A stretch of DNA of 64,000 bases, from NCBI RefSeq assembly GCF_900111245.1, contig NZ_FOGO01000018.1, positions 1 through 64,000 on the forward strand, read 5' to 3'. This DNA comes from Streptomyces qinglanensis (GTDB lineage: Bacteria > Actinomycetota > Actinomycetes > Streptomycetales > Streptomycetaceae). Each line of letters begins with the position of its first letter. Within the stretch, counting starts at the first letter, position 1. Below, piece after piece: positions 41,873-50,866 of the stretch. The position numbers and the translations under genes are program-made. A model generated the notes under the pieces. It was not told the origin of the DNA, ran no database searches, and was given only the letters and a program-made list of their open reading frames with translations.

Positions 41873-42739
41873 TCACCCGAAGGGGGTGGCGATGGTGTCC
41901 CACAGGGAGTCGAAGAACTGCTGCGACTCCGCCACGAAGCTGGCTTCCTGCTCGTCCCGCGCCTCCGGACCCCGCGCCGAGCGGAAGAGCTTGGCGGTGA
42001 GGCCGAGCACGTCGTAGAGGGCGAGCTGCTCGCCCCGGAAGGCGGCCTCCTCGTTCTTGACGACCTGGTAGTAGCCGATGAGCGCCTCGTCGCCGTTGAG
42101 CAGGTAGAGCTTGTGGGTGGGGGTGAGCGGTACGGCGCGGACCGTCAGCGTCACCGCGGTGCCGAACGGGGCGAGGGAGTGCAGGGAGTTGCTGAGCGCG
42201 TCGACGTAGGTGGTCTGCATCCGGTGCAGCCGTTCGCGGGGTTTGGGGTCCTCCGGGTCGTCGATGAGCCGTGGGAGGGCCAGTCTTGCCTGCAGGCTGG
42301 GTACCAGGACGCGCGCGGTGACCGAGCGGGGGGTGAGCTGGTGGTCCATGACCTGGCGGACGGGCCAGGCCAGCGCGTTGTTGAGGGTCTCGGTGGTGAG
42401 GGAGAACGCGTCGACGGTGATGTGCTCGGCCTGGAACGCTTCGTGCAGCCGGTCGGCCAGCTCGACTCCCGCACTGCGCGGGGCCTCCGCGTGGTACGTG
42501 GGCTCGGCCACGGTCGGAGAGGCGCCGCGGCCCACGTTCTCCAGGAGCCCTTCCTGGGCGAGGACTGCCAGAGCCTCGCGGACGGCACTGCGGCCCACGG
42601 AGAACTCCGCTTCCAGCTCCCGCTGGGTGGGAAGGCGGGTGCCGGTCTGAAGTCTTCCGGTCCGGATCTGCTCGCGAAGGGTGTCAGCAACCACATCGCG
42701 TGGGCGGCGGCCGCTTGCGGACGTCGGCTTCCTGGTCAC
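41873..42739 (-). CDS. GntR-family regulator
   Basis: A 288-residue regulator with an N-terminal winged helix (VVADTLREQIRTGRLQTGTR, then LPTQRELEAEFSVGRSAVREALAVL) followed by an effector domain of about 200 residues unlike the standard FadR or UTRA types I know. The GTG at 42739 gives a normal N-terminus; a TTG at 42754 with GAGG in front would add five residues. It lies about 100 bases upstream of the APH-like gene and may control it. Confidence 0.85.
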   Translation of the reverse strand: MTRKPTSASGRRPRDVVADTLREQIRTGRLQTGTRLPTQRELEAEFSVGRSAVREALAVLAQEGLLENVGRGASPTVAEPTYHAEAPRSAGVELADRLHEAFQAEHITVDAFSLTTETLNNALAWPVRQVMDHQLTPRSVTARVLVPSLQARLALPRLIDDPEDPKPRERLHRMQTTYVDALSNSLHSLAPFGTAVTLTVRAVPLTPTHKLYLLNGDEALIGYYQVVKNEEAAFRGEQLALYDVLGLTAKLFRSARGPEARDEQEASFVAESQQFFDSLWDTIATPFG

Positions 42740-42976
42740 GCGATGACCATACAACTCCGCCTCACAACCCGTTAGTTATCCGGTAGATGTTTCCAGATGG
42801 CGGACAAGTGGGAATGTATTGAATGAGTTGGTCGCCAACTTTCGGGATCTGGCAGACAACCTTGCCGGTCCTGCCTCCAGGTCGGCCCCGAGCCATCCGC
42901 CCGTCCGACGCCGTGCGGGCACCTCCGGTACTCCCAGCACAGCCGTTCCTCTCGCACCCGAGAAGGAGGGACCGCC

Positions 42977-43159
42977 ATGCCGCTTTTCGCGCTCGCCGTA
43001 GCCGTCGCCGTCGTCGCCTTCGAGCAACTGGTCCAAGTGCGCTACGGAGTCCTCGGCCTCGTCGGCTTCCTGCTGCTGAGCATCGGCCTCAAAGCCCGGC
43101 ACACCGGATGCAGCACCGCCGGGGCCCTCGTACTCGCCACGCTGCTGCTGCATCCCTGA
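42977..43159 (+). CDS. Small membrane protein (60 residues)
   Basis: A 60-residue protein with two helices (PLFALAVAVAVVAFEQLVQV and YGVLGLVGFLLLSIGL, then a short hydrophobic end). AGGAGGG lies 7 bases before the ATG, a strong binding site, and a hairpin follows the stop, so it is probably a real single-gene transcript. Function unknown. Confidence 0.7.
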   Translation: MPLFALAVAVAVVAFEQLVQVRYGVLGLVGFLLLSIGLKARHTGCSTAGALVLATLLLHP

Positions 43160-43161
43160 AC

Positions 43162-43190
43162 TCCGGACGACCGGCGGGGGGTCGTCCGGA
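43162..43190 (+). terminator. Terminator of the small membrane gene
   Basis: TCCGGACGACC and GGTCGTCCGGA form a perfect 11-bp stem around a 7-base loop, 3 bases past the stop. Confidence 0.7.
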
Positions 43191-43226
43191 CCGTGCGCAC
43201 AGGCTGCGTGCGGCGACCGCCGTCAT

Positions 43227-43269
43227 GCCGCCTTCCCCACCCATCAACCCACGCCACGGGGAAGGCGGC
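43227..43269 (-). terminator. Hairpin downstream of the Eis-like gene
   Basis: GCCGCCTTCCCC and GGGGAAGGCGGC pair perfectly (12 bp) around a 19-base loop, about 105 bases past the stop of the minus-strand acetyltransferase. Confidence 0.55.
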
Positions 43270-43330
43270 TTGACGACGGCATCCCGGGCTCCGGGCCCCG
43301 GAGTCCGGGTGGGGAACCGCCCGGCAGCCG

Positions 43331-43370
43331 CCGCCCGGAACTGGACCCGGCCGCCCGGAACTGGACCCGG
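43331..43370 (-). repeat. Two 20-bp tandem units after the Eis-like stop
   Basis: CCGCCCGGAACTGGACCCGG occurs twice in tandem, and a third copy begins (CCGCC) right before the stop codon at 43375 read on the minus strand. Confidence 0.85.
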
Positions 43371-43374
43371 CCGC

Positions 43375-44649
43375 CTAGAACATGTCCTGGCACCACGGCC
43401 GCCGCGCCGTACGGAACAGGGCCTCCGCCCGCTCCGCCGCCCCCTCGCGGTGCTCGGCCAGCCGTCCCAGCGCCGCCAACCGCACGGCCGATTCATCGCC
43501 CAGGAAGAGGGTGCCCAGCTCGCGGACGTCCAGCGACACCTCCGGGTCCTCCCGGGTGGCCGCACACCGGGCCCCGCCCCGTGGCCCGCCGGTCTCCAGC
43601 GCGAAGCGCCCGTTCGCGTAGCCGTCCTTGTCGCGCACCTCCAGCACCAGCGTGTCCGCGGCCGCGTAGTCGCGGGCCGCCAGCATCCGCGGCACGTCCA
43701 GCGGCCGCAGCCACAGCCAGTCGGCGTGGGTGACGGTGCGCGCGGCGCGCGGGTCCGGCAGCAGCATCGGCAGGATGTCGTCCGGGGCGCGGCAGCCGGT
43801 CCGTACCCGCAGCACCCAGTCGACGGCCAGGACGAACCGCCACAGCGCCGTTTCCCCGGCGGTCGTGGTGGCGAACAGGTCGCGCACGGTGAGGGTCTGT
43901 TCGGGCTGCTTGGCCTGCCAGACATCGTCGGAGGTGTAGGACACCCCGCCTTGCGGCTGCCCGTCCGCGTCGCGGTAGACGGCGTGGAACGCGGGGGTGA
44001 ATCCGTCGTCCGGGAAGCGCAGCTCGCCGGTCGCCGTGCGCCACCACTTCGCGCGGCGGTCGATGGCGCCCTGCCGGTGCCGGCCGGAGCGGAACCGCTC
44101 GTGGACGGCGGGCATCAGGGCCCGGAACTCGGCGGCGTCCACCAGGTCCACCCGGCCGCCGTCCCCGAGGTCGGCCGGTCCGGCGTAGCGCCGGTCCAGG
44201 CCCGTGCGGGCGACGAGGACCTCCCGGTCGGTGGTCCAGGTCGCGGGGCCGAAGCCGTACCGGCCGTAGATCGGGTACTCGGCCGCGACCAGGGTCGCGC
44301 ACACCTCGCCGCGGTCCCTGGCCGCATCCAGCGCGTTCGCCGTCATCCTGCTCAGCAGTCCGCGCCGCCGGTGCGTGGGCGAGACGGTGACGCTGGAGAC
44401 CGCGCACGCGGCCAGGAGCGCGCCGCCCGGAGCGGTCAGCGACTGCGGCAGCGTACGGAAGGTGCCCACGCAGCGCCCGCCGTCGTAAGCTCCCTGGATC
44501 CGGTCGAGGTCCGTGTCCAGCGCGCGGACCGCCACCTCCTGCTCGCCGACGGCGCCGGGGCCGCGGAAGAAGCCGGTGGAGACGGCGCGCAGCCACTCCG
44601 GATACGCGTCGGGACCGGCCAGGGTGCGGACGTCGAGGGAGGTCGGCAT
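43375..44649 (-). CDS. Eis-type GNAT N-acetyltransferase
   Basis: A 424-residue acetyltransferase of the Eis family: a first GNAT domain with the acetyl-CoA loop VTVSPTHRRRGLLSRMTANAL, a second GNAT-like domain and a C-terminal SCP2-like domain ending in a free carboxylate after WCQDMF, as in Eis. In mycobacteria Eis acetylates several amines of aminoglycosides and proteins. The Streptomyces substrate is unknown. It begins at an ATG 70 bases from the asparaginase stop. Confidence 0.9.
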   Translation of the reverse strand: MPTSLDVRTLAGPDAYPEWLRAVSTGFFRGPGAVGEQEVAVRALDTDLDRIQGAYDGGRCVGTFRTLPQSLTAPGGALLAACAVSSVTVSPTHRRRGLLSRMTANALDAARDRGEVCATLVAAEYPIYGRYGFGPATWTTDREVLVARTGLDRRYAGPADLGDGGRVDLVDAAEFRALMPAVHERFRSGRHRQGAIDRRAKWWRTATGELRFPDDGFTPAFHAVYRDADGQPQGGVSYTSDDVWQAKQPEQTLTVRDLFATTTAGETALWRFVLAVDWVLRVRTGCRAPDDILPMLLPDPRAARTVTHADWLWLRPLDVPRMLAARDYAAADTLVLEVRDKDGYANGRFALETGGPRGGARCAATREDPEVSLDVRELGTLFLGDESAVRLAALGRLAEHREGAAERAEALFRTARRPWCQDMF

Positions 44650-44721
44650 GGGCTCACGCTAGGCCGTGCCCACCCGGCTCGCACCCGGATTTCGCCCGGG
44701 CGCGGGCCTCGCCCCGCGGGC

Positions 44722-45672
44722 TCAGAACGCCGCGCGGATCTCGCCGACCCGGACGCCGCCGCCCAGGATCGGTACGGTCGCCAGCCGGTCCAGCACCGCG
44801 GAGCTGACTCCCATACGGGTGGAGAGAGCCCGCGCCACCACCGGCCCCAGGGCGCGCTCAGCGCCGTCCTCCACCTTGAGCGCGAGGGCGCTTCCGTCCG
44901 GCAGCGCGATTCCCTGCACGGCTTCGGCGCCCATCTTGCTGACCGCTCCGGGCAGTTCCCGCATCAGCCAGGTGTCGTGCCGCCGGGTGCCGCCCACATG
45001 GGCGGGGTGGGCGCGCATCGCCTCGACGACCCGGCCCTCGGGGCTCTGCGCGGAGGCGAGTGCCAGGGCGCGGTAGCCGCGCGCCAGCCCGGTCAGCGAG
45101 ACGGCCATCAGGGGTGCACCGCAGCCGTCCACGCCGGTGTGTGCCACCGGGTCGCCGGTGGCCTCCTCCAGCGTCTCGCGGACCAGCTTCTGCAGCGGGT
45201 GGTCGGGGTCCAGGTAGCTGTCGAGCGGCCAGCCGTTGGCCCGGCAGGCGGCGAGCATGGCGGTGTGCTTGCCCGAGCAGTCCATGGCCAGCGGGGTGCG
45301 GGTGTTGCCGGCCGCCAGGAATGCCTCGGCCTCCTCCGCGTCCAGCGGGAGGGAGGCGGGGCACTTCAGGTCGGCGGTGGTCAGCCCGTGCTCGGCCAGC
45401 ATCGTGCGGACCAGGTCGAGGTGGAAGCCCTCCGCCGAGTGGCTCGCCGCGGCCAGCGCCAGCCGCTCGCCGGACAGCTCCAGCCCTGAGTGCAGCACCG
45501 CGGCGGCCTGGAACGGCTTGTTCGCGGAGCGGGGGAAGACCGGCGCCTCGGGGTCGCCCAGCGCGAACGTGACGCTCCCGTCGGCCGCCAGGACGACCAG
45601 CGAGCCCCGGTGCCGCCCCTCGGTGAAGCCGGACCTGACGACCTCGGCGAGCACGGGGAGTATCTCGGGCAT
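44722..45672 (-). CDS. L-asparaginase II, Rhizobium etli type
   Basis: A 316-residue protein of the thermolabile asparaginase (AsnII/R. etli) family, with RSANKPFQAAAVLHSG, the active-site block MDCSGKHTAMLAACRANGW and GVDGCGAPLMAVSL. It should hydrolyse asparagine to aspartate and ammonia in the cytoplasm. It has no relation to the bacterial type I/II asparaginases used in the clinic. It lies upstream of and on the same strand as the Eis-like gene. Confidence 0.9.
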   Translation of the reverse strand: MPEILPVLAEVVRSGFTEGRHRGSLVVLAADGSVTFALGDPEAPVFPRSANKPFQAAAVLHSGLELSGERLALAAASHSAEGFHLDLVRTMLAEHGLTTADLKCPASLPLDAEEAEAFLAAGNTRTPLAMDCSGKHTAMLAACRANGWPLDSYLDPDHPLQKLVRETLEEATGDPVAHTGVDGCGAPLMAVSLTGLARGYRALALASAQSPEGRVVEAMRAHPAHVGGTRRHDTWLMRELPGAVSKMGAEAVQGIALPDGSALALKVEDGAERALGPVVARALSTRMGVSSAVLDRLATVPILGGGVRVGEIRAAF

Positions 45673-45818
45673 CTCGGGACCTTCCGGTGGTGCACGCCGT
45701 ACGGCGGCGTGCGGAGCAGACGGATATGTGGCCCTTCACCGTAACCGGATGCACGGTGCCGCAGAACAGACACCCCTGGCCCCTCCCGTCCCGGTCCCGC
45801 CCCGACGCCCGCCCCGCA

Positions 45819-46370
45819 CTACGGCAACAGGTCGTCCACCTGCGCCTCTCCCTCCCGGTAGCGTCGGGCGATCTCGGTGCTGCACTCGTCGGCCGTCTGC
45901 TGCAGCGACTGGCGGCGTCCGGAGACCTGTTGCTCGTAGCGGATCAGCCGGGCCGTCGCGTCGTGCAGCTCGCCGTCGGTGCGGGCCTTCAGGTCGCTCA
46001 GCTCCACTTCGGCCAGCATCTCCTCGGCCAGCGCCCGGTACTCCTCGCTGCGCGGTGCGGCGAGAGTCACATGCCGGGCGGAGGAGCGGTGGCTGGACGG
46101 ACCGTCCGCGAGGATCTGCGGCAGCAGGTCCAGCAGCGGCGAGCCGGCGGAGCTGCGGCGGGCCAGTTCGGCGCCGAGGATGTCGATACGTCCCTGCAGC
46201 AGTCTGCGCACATAGCTCAGGTCCGCCTCGTCCTGCTGTGCGGAGCGCCGCAGGATCCGCAGTTCGCGCAAGGAGAGCGCGTTCAGATCCGGTCGCTCCG
46301 GCTCGCGCAGCGCCTCCAGGGCCCCGGGCCGCCGCGGTGTCCTGGACGGGCCCGCTCCGGTTGTGCTCAT
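45819..46370 (-). CDS. rsiG: RsiG, c-di-GMP-dependent anti-sigma factor of WhiG
   Basis: A 183-residue helical protein with both copies of the RsiG c-di-GMP-binding signature E-x3-S-x2-R-x3-Q-x3-D: E48, S52, R55, Q59, D63 and E146, S150, R153, Q157, D161. RsiG with c-di-GMP holds sigma-WhiG inactive and so delays sporulation. The two signatures sit in long helices that form an antiparallel coiled coil. GAGGGG is 10 bases before the ATG. The gene is divergent from dtd. Confidence 0.93.
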   Translation of the reverse strand: MSTTGAGPSRTPRRPGALEALREPERPDLNALSLRELRILRRSAQQDEADLSYVRRLLQGRIDILGAELARRSSAGSPLLDLLPQILADGPSSHRSSARHVTLAAPRSEEYRALAEEMLAEVELSDLKARTDGELHDATARLIRYEQQVSGRRQSLQQTADECSTEIARRYREGEAQVDDLLP

Positions 46371-46522
46371 GGGCTTGTGTCCCCTCATCCCCATCGCGCG
46401 GTACCGGTGAACGCACCGCGTGTGCGCATCGTGCCACTCCGTGTCCCCTGTTCGCACCGATCTCCTCCGGAGGCTTGCGGCCGCGTGCCGGGGCACATAA
46501 GGCGGCACGGCATCATGGCGGC

Positions 46523-46948
46523 ATGCGAGCAGTGGTGCAGCGAGTGGACGGTGCGAGCGTCGCCGTGGACGGCGCGACGGTCGGGGAGATGGCGGGTGAG
46601 GGCCTGTGCGTGCTGGTCGGAGTCACGCACGACGACACCGCGGAGAAGGCGGCCCAGCTCGCGCGGAAGCTGTGGACCGTGCGGATTCTGCACGGGGAGA
46701 AGTCGTGTTCGGACACCGGAGCGCCGCTGCTGGTGATCAGCCAGTTCACTCTCCACGGTGACGCGCGGAAGGGGAGGCGGCCGACGTGGAACGCGGCGGC
46801 ACCCGGAGACGTCGCCGAACCCCTGGTCGCCGAGGTGGTCGACCGGCTGCGGGCGCTGGGCGCCACCGTCGCCACGGGGGTGTTCGGGGCCGACATGAAG
46901 GTCTCGCTGACCAACGACGGCCCCTTCACCCTGCTCCTGGAGGTGTGA
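46523..46948 (+). CDS. dtd: D-aminoacyl-tRNA deacylase
   Basis: A 141-residue DTD-family enzyme that removes D-amino acids (and glycine from mis-charged tRNA-Ala) from tRNA. It starts MRAVVQRV and contains the active-site motif SQFTL (about residues 75-79) and the cross-subunit NDGPFTLLLEV (Gly-Pro motif) at the C-terminus. The length is normal for a dimeric DTD. The ATG follows a purine-poor region, so its translation signal is not obvious. Confidence 0.96.
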   Translation: MRAVVQRVDGASVAVDGATVGEMAGEGLCVLVGVTHDDTAEKAAQLARKLWTVRILHGEKSCSDTGAPLLVISQFTLHGDARKGRRPTWNAAAPGDVAEPLVAEVVDRLRALGATVATGVFGADMKVSLTNDGPFTLLLEV

Positions 46949-47072
46949 GGCCGGCTCCGCCGGACCCCGGGAGCCCCGGTCCCGGGGTCCGGCGGAGGGA
47001 GCCCGTCGCGGGGCATCCCGGGGAGCCGCCCGCGCGCGGTCTCCACAGGCTGGGGACCTGCCGGCCGGCGGC

Positions 47073-48086
47073 CTACGGGGCGACGACGACTTCCTGTGCG
47101 GCGGCGGTGGCGTCGGGGCCGACGACGAGCTCGGCGTCGGGCGAGACGTTGCGCTTGACGAGGGCGAGTGCGATCGGCCCCAGCTCGTGGTGGCGCGCAG
47201 AGGTGGTGACGAACCCGATCTGCCGCCCCTCCAGGCCCTCGGCGGCGAGCCGGACGGCGTCGCCGTGCGCCGGCAGCCGCACCTCGCTGCCGTCCAGGTG
47301 CAGGAAGACCAGGCGGCGCGGCGGCTTCCCCAGGTTGTGGACGCGGGCGACGGTCTCCTGCCCGCGGTAGCACCCCTTCTCCAGATGCACCGCCGAGCCG
47401 ATCCAGCCCACCTCGTGCGGGATGGTGCGGTGGTCGGTCTCCATGCCGAGGCGGGGCCGCCGCGCCTCGACGCGCAGCGCCTCGTGGGCCAGCACCCCGA
47501 CGGCCGGCCCGTGCGCGGCGGCGAAGCCGGTCAGCTCGCCGCGGGGCAGGAACAGGTCCCGCCCGTGCGGCGTCTCCTGCACGGCCAGAGTGCTGCCGGG
47601 CACGTCGGCGATGGAGCCGGCGGGCAGGTGGACGACGGCGACCTCGGGGGTGCGGTCGGCGATCTCGACGCGGTAGAAGAACCGCATGCTCTCCAGATAG
47701 CTCAGCAGTTCGTCCTGTTTGCCCGGTTCGGTGTGCATCCACACCGTCGTCCCGTCGTCGACCAGTTGCAGCGCCTGCTCGATGTGGCCGTTGGCGGAGA
47801 GGATCAGCGCTTCGGTCGTCCGCCCGGCCGGGAGCTGCTCGACGTGCTGGGTGAGCAGCAGGTGCAGCCAGGAGAGCCGGTCCTCGCCGGAGACGGTGAC
47901 CACGCCGCGGTGCGAGAGGTCCACGAATCCGGTGCCGTCGGCGAGGGCGCGCTGCTCCTTGAACAGGTCGCCGTAGTGGGCGGCGACGCCCTCGTCGGGG
48001 GCTTCGGCCGCAACCCCGCCGGGCAGGTTCAGCAGCGGGCTGGGTGTGGGAGCTGCGGCGCTGCCGCGTGAACTGCTGGAGGACAT
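47073..48086 (-). CDS. ygfZ: YgfZ/GcvT-family folate-binding protein
   Basis: A 337-residue protein of the YgfZ family, related to the glycine cleavage T protein, which supports repair or assembly of iron-sulfur proteins. The family signature KGCYRGQE is present at about residue 240, and the folate-binding GFVDLSHRGVVTVSGEDRLSWLH block lies near residue 55. It lies directly upstream, on the same strand, of noncoding DNA facing dtd, and its start is 33 bases from the nur stop. Confidence 0.93.
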   Translation of the reverse strand: MSSSSSRGSAAAPTPSPLLNLPGGVAAEAPDEGVAAHYGDLFKEQRALADGTGFVDLSHRGVVTVSGEDRLSWLHLLLTQHVEQLPAGRTTEALILSANGHIEQALQLVDDGTTVWMHTEPGKQDELLSYLESMRFFYRVEIADRTPEVAVVHLPAGSIADVPGSTLAVQETPHGRDLFLPRGELTGFAAAHGPAVGVLAHEALRVEARRPRLGMETDHRTIPHEVGWIGSAVHLEKGCYRGQETVARVHNLGKPPRRLVFLHLDGSEVRLPAHGDAVRLAAEGLEGRQIGFVTTSARHHELGPIALALVKRNVSPDAELVVGPDATAAAQEVVVAP

Positions 48087-48119
48087 GCGTCCCAGCCTAC
48101 GACGGGCCGCGGCGGGTGC

Positions 48120-48575
48120 TCAGGCGCTGCCCGCGCGGTCGGCCCGGTCGGTGCCGGCGCTCTCGCCGCACTTCGCGCACTGCCCGAAGATCGCGAAGTG
48201 CTTCATGTCCGTCTCGAAGCCGAACCGCTCCCGCAGGGCGGTGGCGAAGGGCTCGGCGACGGACAGGTCGGCCTCGATCACCTCGGTGCAGTCCCGGCAG
48301 ACCAGGTGCATGTGGTGATGCCGGTCGGCGAGGTGGTAGGTGGGTGCGCCGTGCCCGAGGTGGGCGTGGGAGACCAGGCCCAGCTCCTCCAGGAGCTCCA
48401 GGGTGCGGTAGACCGTCGAGATGTTGACACTGCCGGCCGTGCGGCGGACCTCGGCGAGGATGTCGTCCGGCGTGGAGTGCTCCAGCTTGTCCACGGCCTC
48501 CAGCACGAGCTGACGCTGCGGAGTAAGCCGGTATCCGCGCGCTCTGAGGTCGCTCTGCCAGTCGGTGGTAGCCAC
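48120..48575 (-). CDS. nur: Nickel-responsive Fur-family regulator Nur
   Basis: A 151-residue Fur-family repressor closely like Streptomyces Nur. It starts at a GTG. The DNA-binding wing has GYRLTPQRQLVLEAVDKLEHSTPDDIL, and the metal ligands known for Nur are present at the same residue numbers: His33, His86, His88, His90 for nickel, and His70, His72, His126. CRDC holds part of the C-terminal site. With nickel it represses nickel uptake and the iron superoxide dismutase gene and permits sodN. It probably shares a transcript with ygfZ. Confidence 0.93.
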   Translation of the reverse strand: MATTDWQSDLRARGYRLTPQRQLVLEAVDKLEHSTPDDILAEVRRTAGSVNISTVYRTLELLEELGLVSHAHLGHGAPTYHLADRHHHMHLVCRDCTEVIEADLSVAEPFATALRERFGFETDMKHFAIFGQCAKCGESAGTDRADRAGSA

Positions 48576-48654
48576 GTGGTCCAGTGTAGAAGCGGGACGG
48601 GCCCGGGTGCCCCCGTGGCACCCGGACCCGCGTCCTACCGGAAGGAGCAAGGGA

Positions 48655-49458
48655 TCAGTTCTGGCCCGCCTTCTTGCGCTTGGCCAGGAAGACCGCCGCG
48701 CCGCCGAGCACGACGAGGGCGCCCGCACCGCCGACGAGCAGCGGAGTGTTGGAGCTGCTGCCGGTCTCGGCGAGGTTCCCGTCGTCGGAGCCGTTGCCCT
48801 TGTCGGAGCCGCCCGCGGGCGCCGGGGTGTTGGCGTCCGAGGCGTTGTCGCCGGGCTTCTCGCCGGGCTTCTCGGTCGGCTTGTCCGAGGGCTCCTCGGT
48901 GGGCTTCTCGGTGGGCTTCTCGCCGGGCTTCTCGGTGGGCTTGTCCGTGGGCTTCTCGGTCGGCTTGGGCTTGGTGGCGTCCACGCTGTAGGTGCGCGTG
49001 AGGCTGTTGTTGCTGGTGTCCGGGTCGGGCTTGTCGCCCTTGATCACGGCGCGCAGCGTCTGCTTCTTGCCGGAGAGGGTGGCCGGAAGGTCCATGTTCT
49101 CCAGCGCGTCGCCGTCCGCAGCCAGGTTGGCCACGATGACGACCTTCTTGGCGCTCCAGGACTTGACGGTGCCCTTGTCCACCTTCGGCTTGCCGGTGAA
49201 GGTGACGTTCTTGACGGCGGTCACCGTGACGGTGGCCTTGGTGGCCTCGGGGCCGTGGTTGCCGAAGTTGCCTCCGATGCCGTCGCCCATCACCTTGCCG
49301 GAGTTCTTGTCGTAGAGAATCCCGGACGTCAGGCCGACGTTCAGCTCGGCGCCGCTGTCGTACGCGAAGGCGCTCGCCGCGGTGGCCAGTTGAGTGGTGG
49401 CCAGGCCGCCGAGCAGCGCGACAGTGGCGGCGGCGGAGGTTATGCGAGAACGATTCAC
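48655..49458 (-). CDS. Secreted wall-anchored protein (LAETG sortase substrate)
   Basis: A 267-residue protein with a signal peptide, an immunoglobulin-like domain of about 130 residues, a repetitive segment of PTEKPTDKP-type units (about 155-200) and a sorting signal LAETG followed by a membrane helix and the basic tail LAKRKKAGQN. LAxTG is the motif used by class E sortases in Streptomyces. The ligand or role of the protein is unknown. The GTG at 49458 gives the signal peptide MNRSRITSAAATVALLGGL. Confidence 0.9.
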   Translation of the reverse strand: MNRSRITSAAATVALLGGLATTQLATAASAFAYDSGAELNVGLTSGILYDKNSGKVMGDGIGGNFGNHGPEATKATVTVTAVKNVTFTGKPKVDKGTVKSWSAKKVVIVANLAADGDALENMDLPATLSGKKQTLRAVIKGDKPDPDTSNNSLTRTYSVDATKPKPTEKPTDKPTEKPGEKPTEKPTEEPSDKPTEKPGEKPGDNASDANTPAPAGGSDKGNGSDDGNLAETGSSSNTPLLVGGAGALVVLGGAAVFLAKRKKAGQN

Positions 49459-49810
49459 AGAAGAGCCTTTTCCCCGTTGGGCGGTCGAGCGCCGGGGCAA
49501 GAGGGCACGAGAGCGCGCCACAGGGCCCCACCGGCGCTCGTGCCGGTGAATGGATTAACGCCATTCTTATCACTCAAGGACACGCATTAGATTGCTACCG
49601 GGAGTGATTCATCTGACTCGTGCTGTAGGGAGCTCGTCGTGACCTGTGGATTCGCCTCGGCCGGGGCATCGGGGGAGGGTTCCCGAACGACCGGGCGGAA
49701 ACGCGCTATTTCACAGCTTTCACAATCGTGACACCTCCGAGACGCGCACCGCGGACAGGCCGTCGCCGCCGTCGAGCGAGGCGGCAACACCCGGCGGACG
49801 AGAGGGCGGC

Positions 49811-49887
49811 CCGCGACGTGGAAGAGCCCGCGACGTGGACGAGCCCGCGACGGGCCCGCGACATGGAAGGCCCCGCGACGGGGGAGC
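49811..49887. repeat. Tandem CCCGCGAC(G)-units in the gap before the nitrobindin gene
   Basis: Units of 11-17 bases starting CCCGCGAC recur five times (CCCGCGACGTGGAAGAG, CCCGCGACGTGGACGAG and shorter ones). The 590-base gap (49459-50046) holds an AT-rich promoter-like stretch at 49540-49620 for the sortase substrate and no convincing gene. Confidence 0.75.
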
Positions 49888-50046
49888 AGGAGCGGTGCCC
49901 GGCGGGGAGGGGAGACGGCCCCCGCGGAAAGGGGCGGTCCGGAACGGGAAGCGGGGACGCTCCTCGGCGGAGTGAGCGCCCCCGGCGGAACATGCGCGGG
50001 ACGCGCGTCCCCGGCGGGACGCGCGCGGAACCAGCGTCCCGGGGCC

Positions 50047-50625
50047 TCAGCGGAAGAAGGCGATGCCGTCGTCGGGGAGGTCCACGACGTCCTTGGCCCA
50101 TTCCTTGGGGTCCACGACCTTCTTCAGGTGCGCGGACATGTAGGGGCGCAGCGGCACCTCGGGGGTGGCCTTCTCGCCCACCCACATCAGATCGCCGTTG
50201 ACGTAGCCGTACAGCCGCTTGCCGCCGCTGTACTCGCCGGCGGCCGCCGTGCGGGCCACCGCGTCGGTCGCCAGGTCGATCTGCGGCTTCTTCTCGGCCA
50301 GCTCGCCGTACCAGACCTCGGCGATGCCCTGGTCGCGGATCATGACGACCTCGACCTTGCGGTCCGCGTCGATGCGCCAGTACCCCGTCTCGGTCTCCAG
50401 CGGGCGGACCTTCCGGCCCTCCGCGTCCAGCTCCCAGGAGTGCGAGAGGTACTCCAGGAAGTCACGGCCGTCGTGGGTGAAGGTGACTTCCTGCCCGAAG
50501 TTGCACTTCTGCTCCTCGTCGCCCTCCTGGGCGTCGAGGGCGGCCACACCGGCACCGGTCCAATTGCCGAGCAGGAAGGCGAGGGGCACGAGGTCCGGGT
50601 GGAGGTCGGACGGAATCTCGATCAT
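50047..50625 (-). CDS. FABP-like/nitrobindin-type heme-binding protein
   Basis: A 192-residue beta-barrel protein of the bacterial nitrobindin/THAP4-like family with the N-terminal signature LLGNWTGAG and successive beta strands ending in LTAHLKKV-like SAHLKKV. In characterised members the barrel binds a heme through a C-terminal histidine and acts on nitric oxide or peroxynitrite; here His in MSAHLKK is the candidate. It lies next to small sulfur-related genes, but no functional link is established. Confidence 0.88.
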   Translation of the reverse strand: MIEIPSDLHPDLVPLAFLLGNWTGAGVAALDAQEGDEEQKCNFGQEVTFTHDGRDFLEYLSHSWELDAEGRKVRPLETETGYWRIDADRKVEVVMIRDQGIAEVWYGELAEKKPQIDLATDAVARTAAAGEYSGGKRLYGYVNGDLMWVGEKATPEVPLRPYMSAHLKKVVDPKEWAKDVVDLPDDGIAFFR

Positions 50626-50665
50626 GGAACTGGTCGATCCCTAAGAGTGGCGGGCGTGCGAGCGG

Positions 50666-50767
50666 TCAGCGCTGGCCCTGGTAGAGCTTCTTGAAGGTCA
50701 GCCCGGCGAAGGCCACGGTGCCGACGCAGACCAGGACCATCAGGGCGGTGAAGAATGCCTCAAGCAC
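50666..50767 (-). CDS. 33-residue single-helix membrane protein
   Basis: A 33-residue protein from a GTG preceded by GGAGAG at 6-7 bases. It has one hydrophobic helix (LEAFFTALMVLVCVGTVAFA) and a basic end (KKLYQGQR). The composition is that of a small integral membrane protein. It lies between the nitrobindin and DsrE genes on the same strand. Confidence 0.75.
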   Translation of the reverse strand: MLEAFFTALMVLVCVGTVAFAGLTFKKLYQGQR

Positions 50768-50866
50768 GGGTGGCTCTCCTTGCGCGGTGTTCGGTGACCC
50801 TCCGAGTCTAATCGCCGCGGCCGGGGCGGGCCTCCCGAGGGGCTGCTCGGCGGACGAGGGGGCCGC

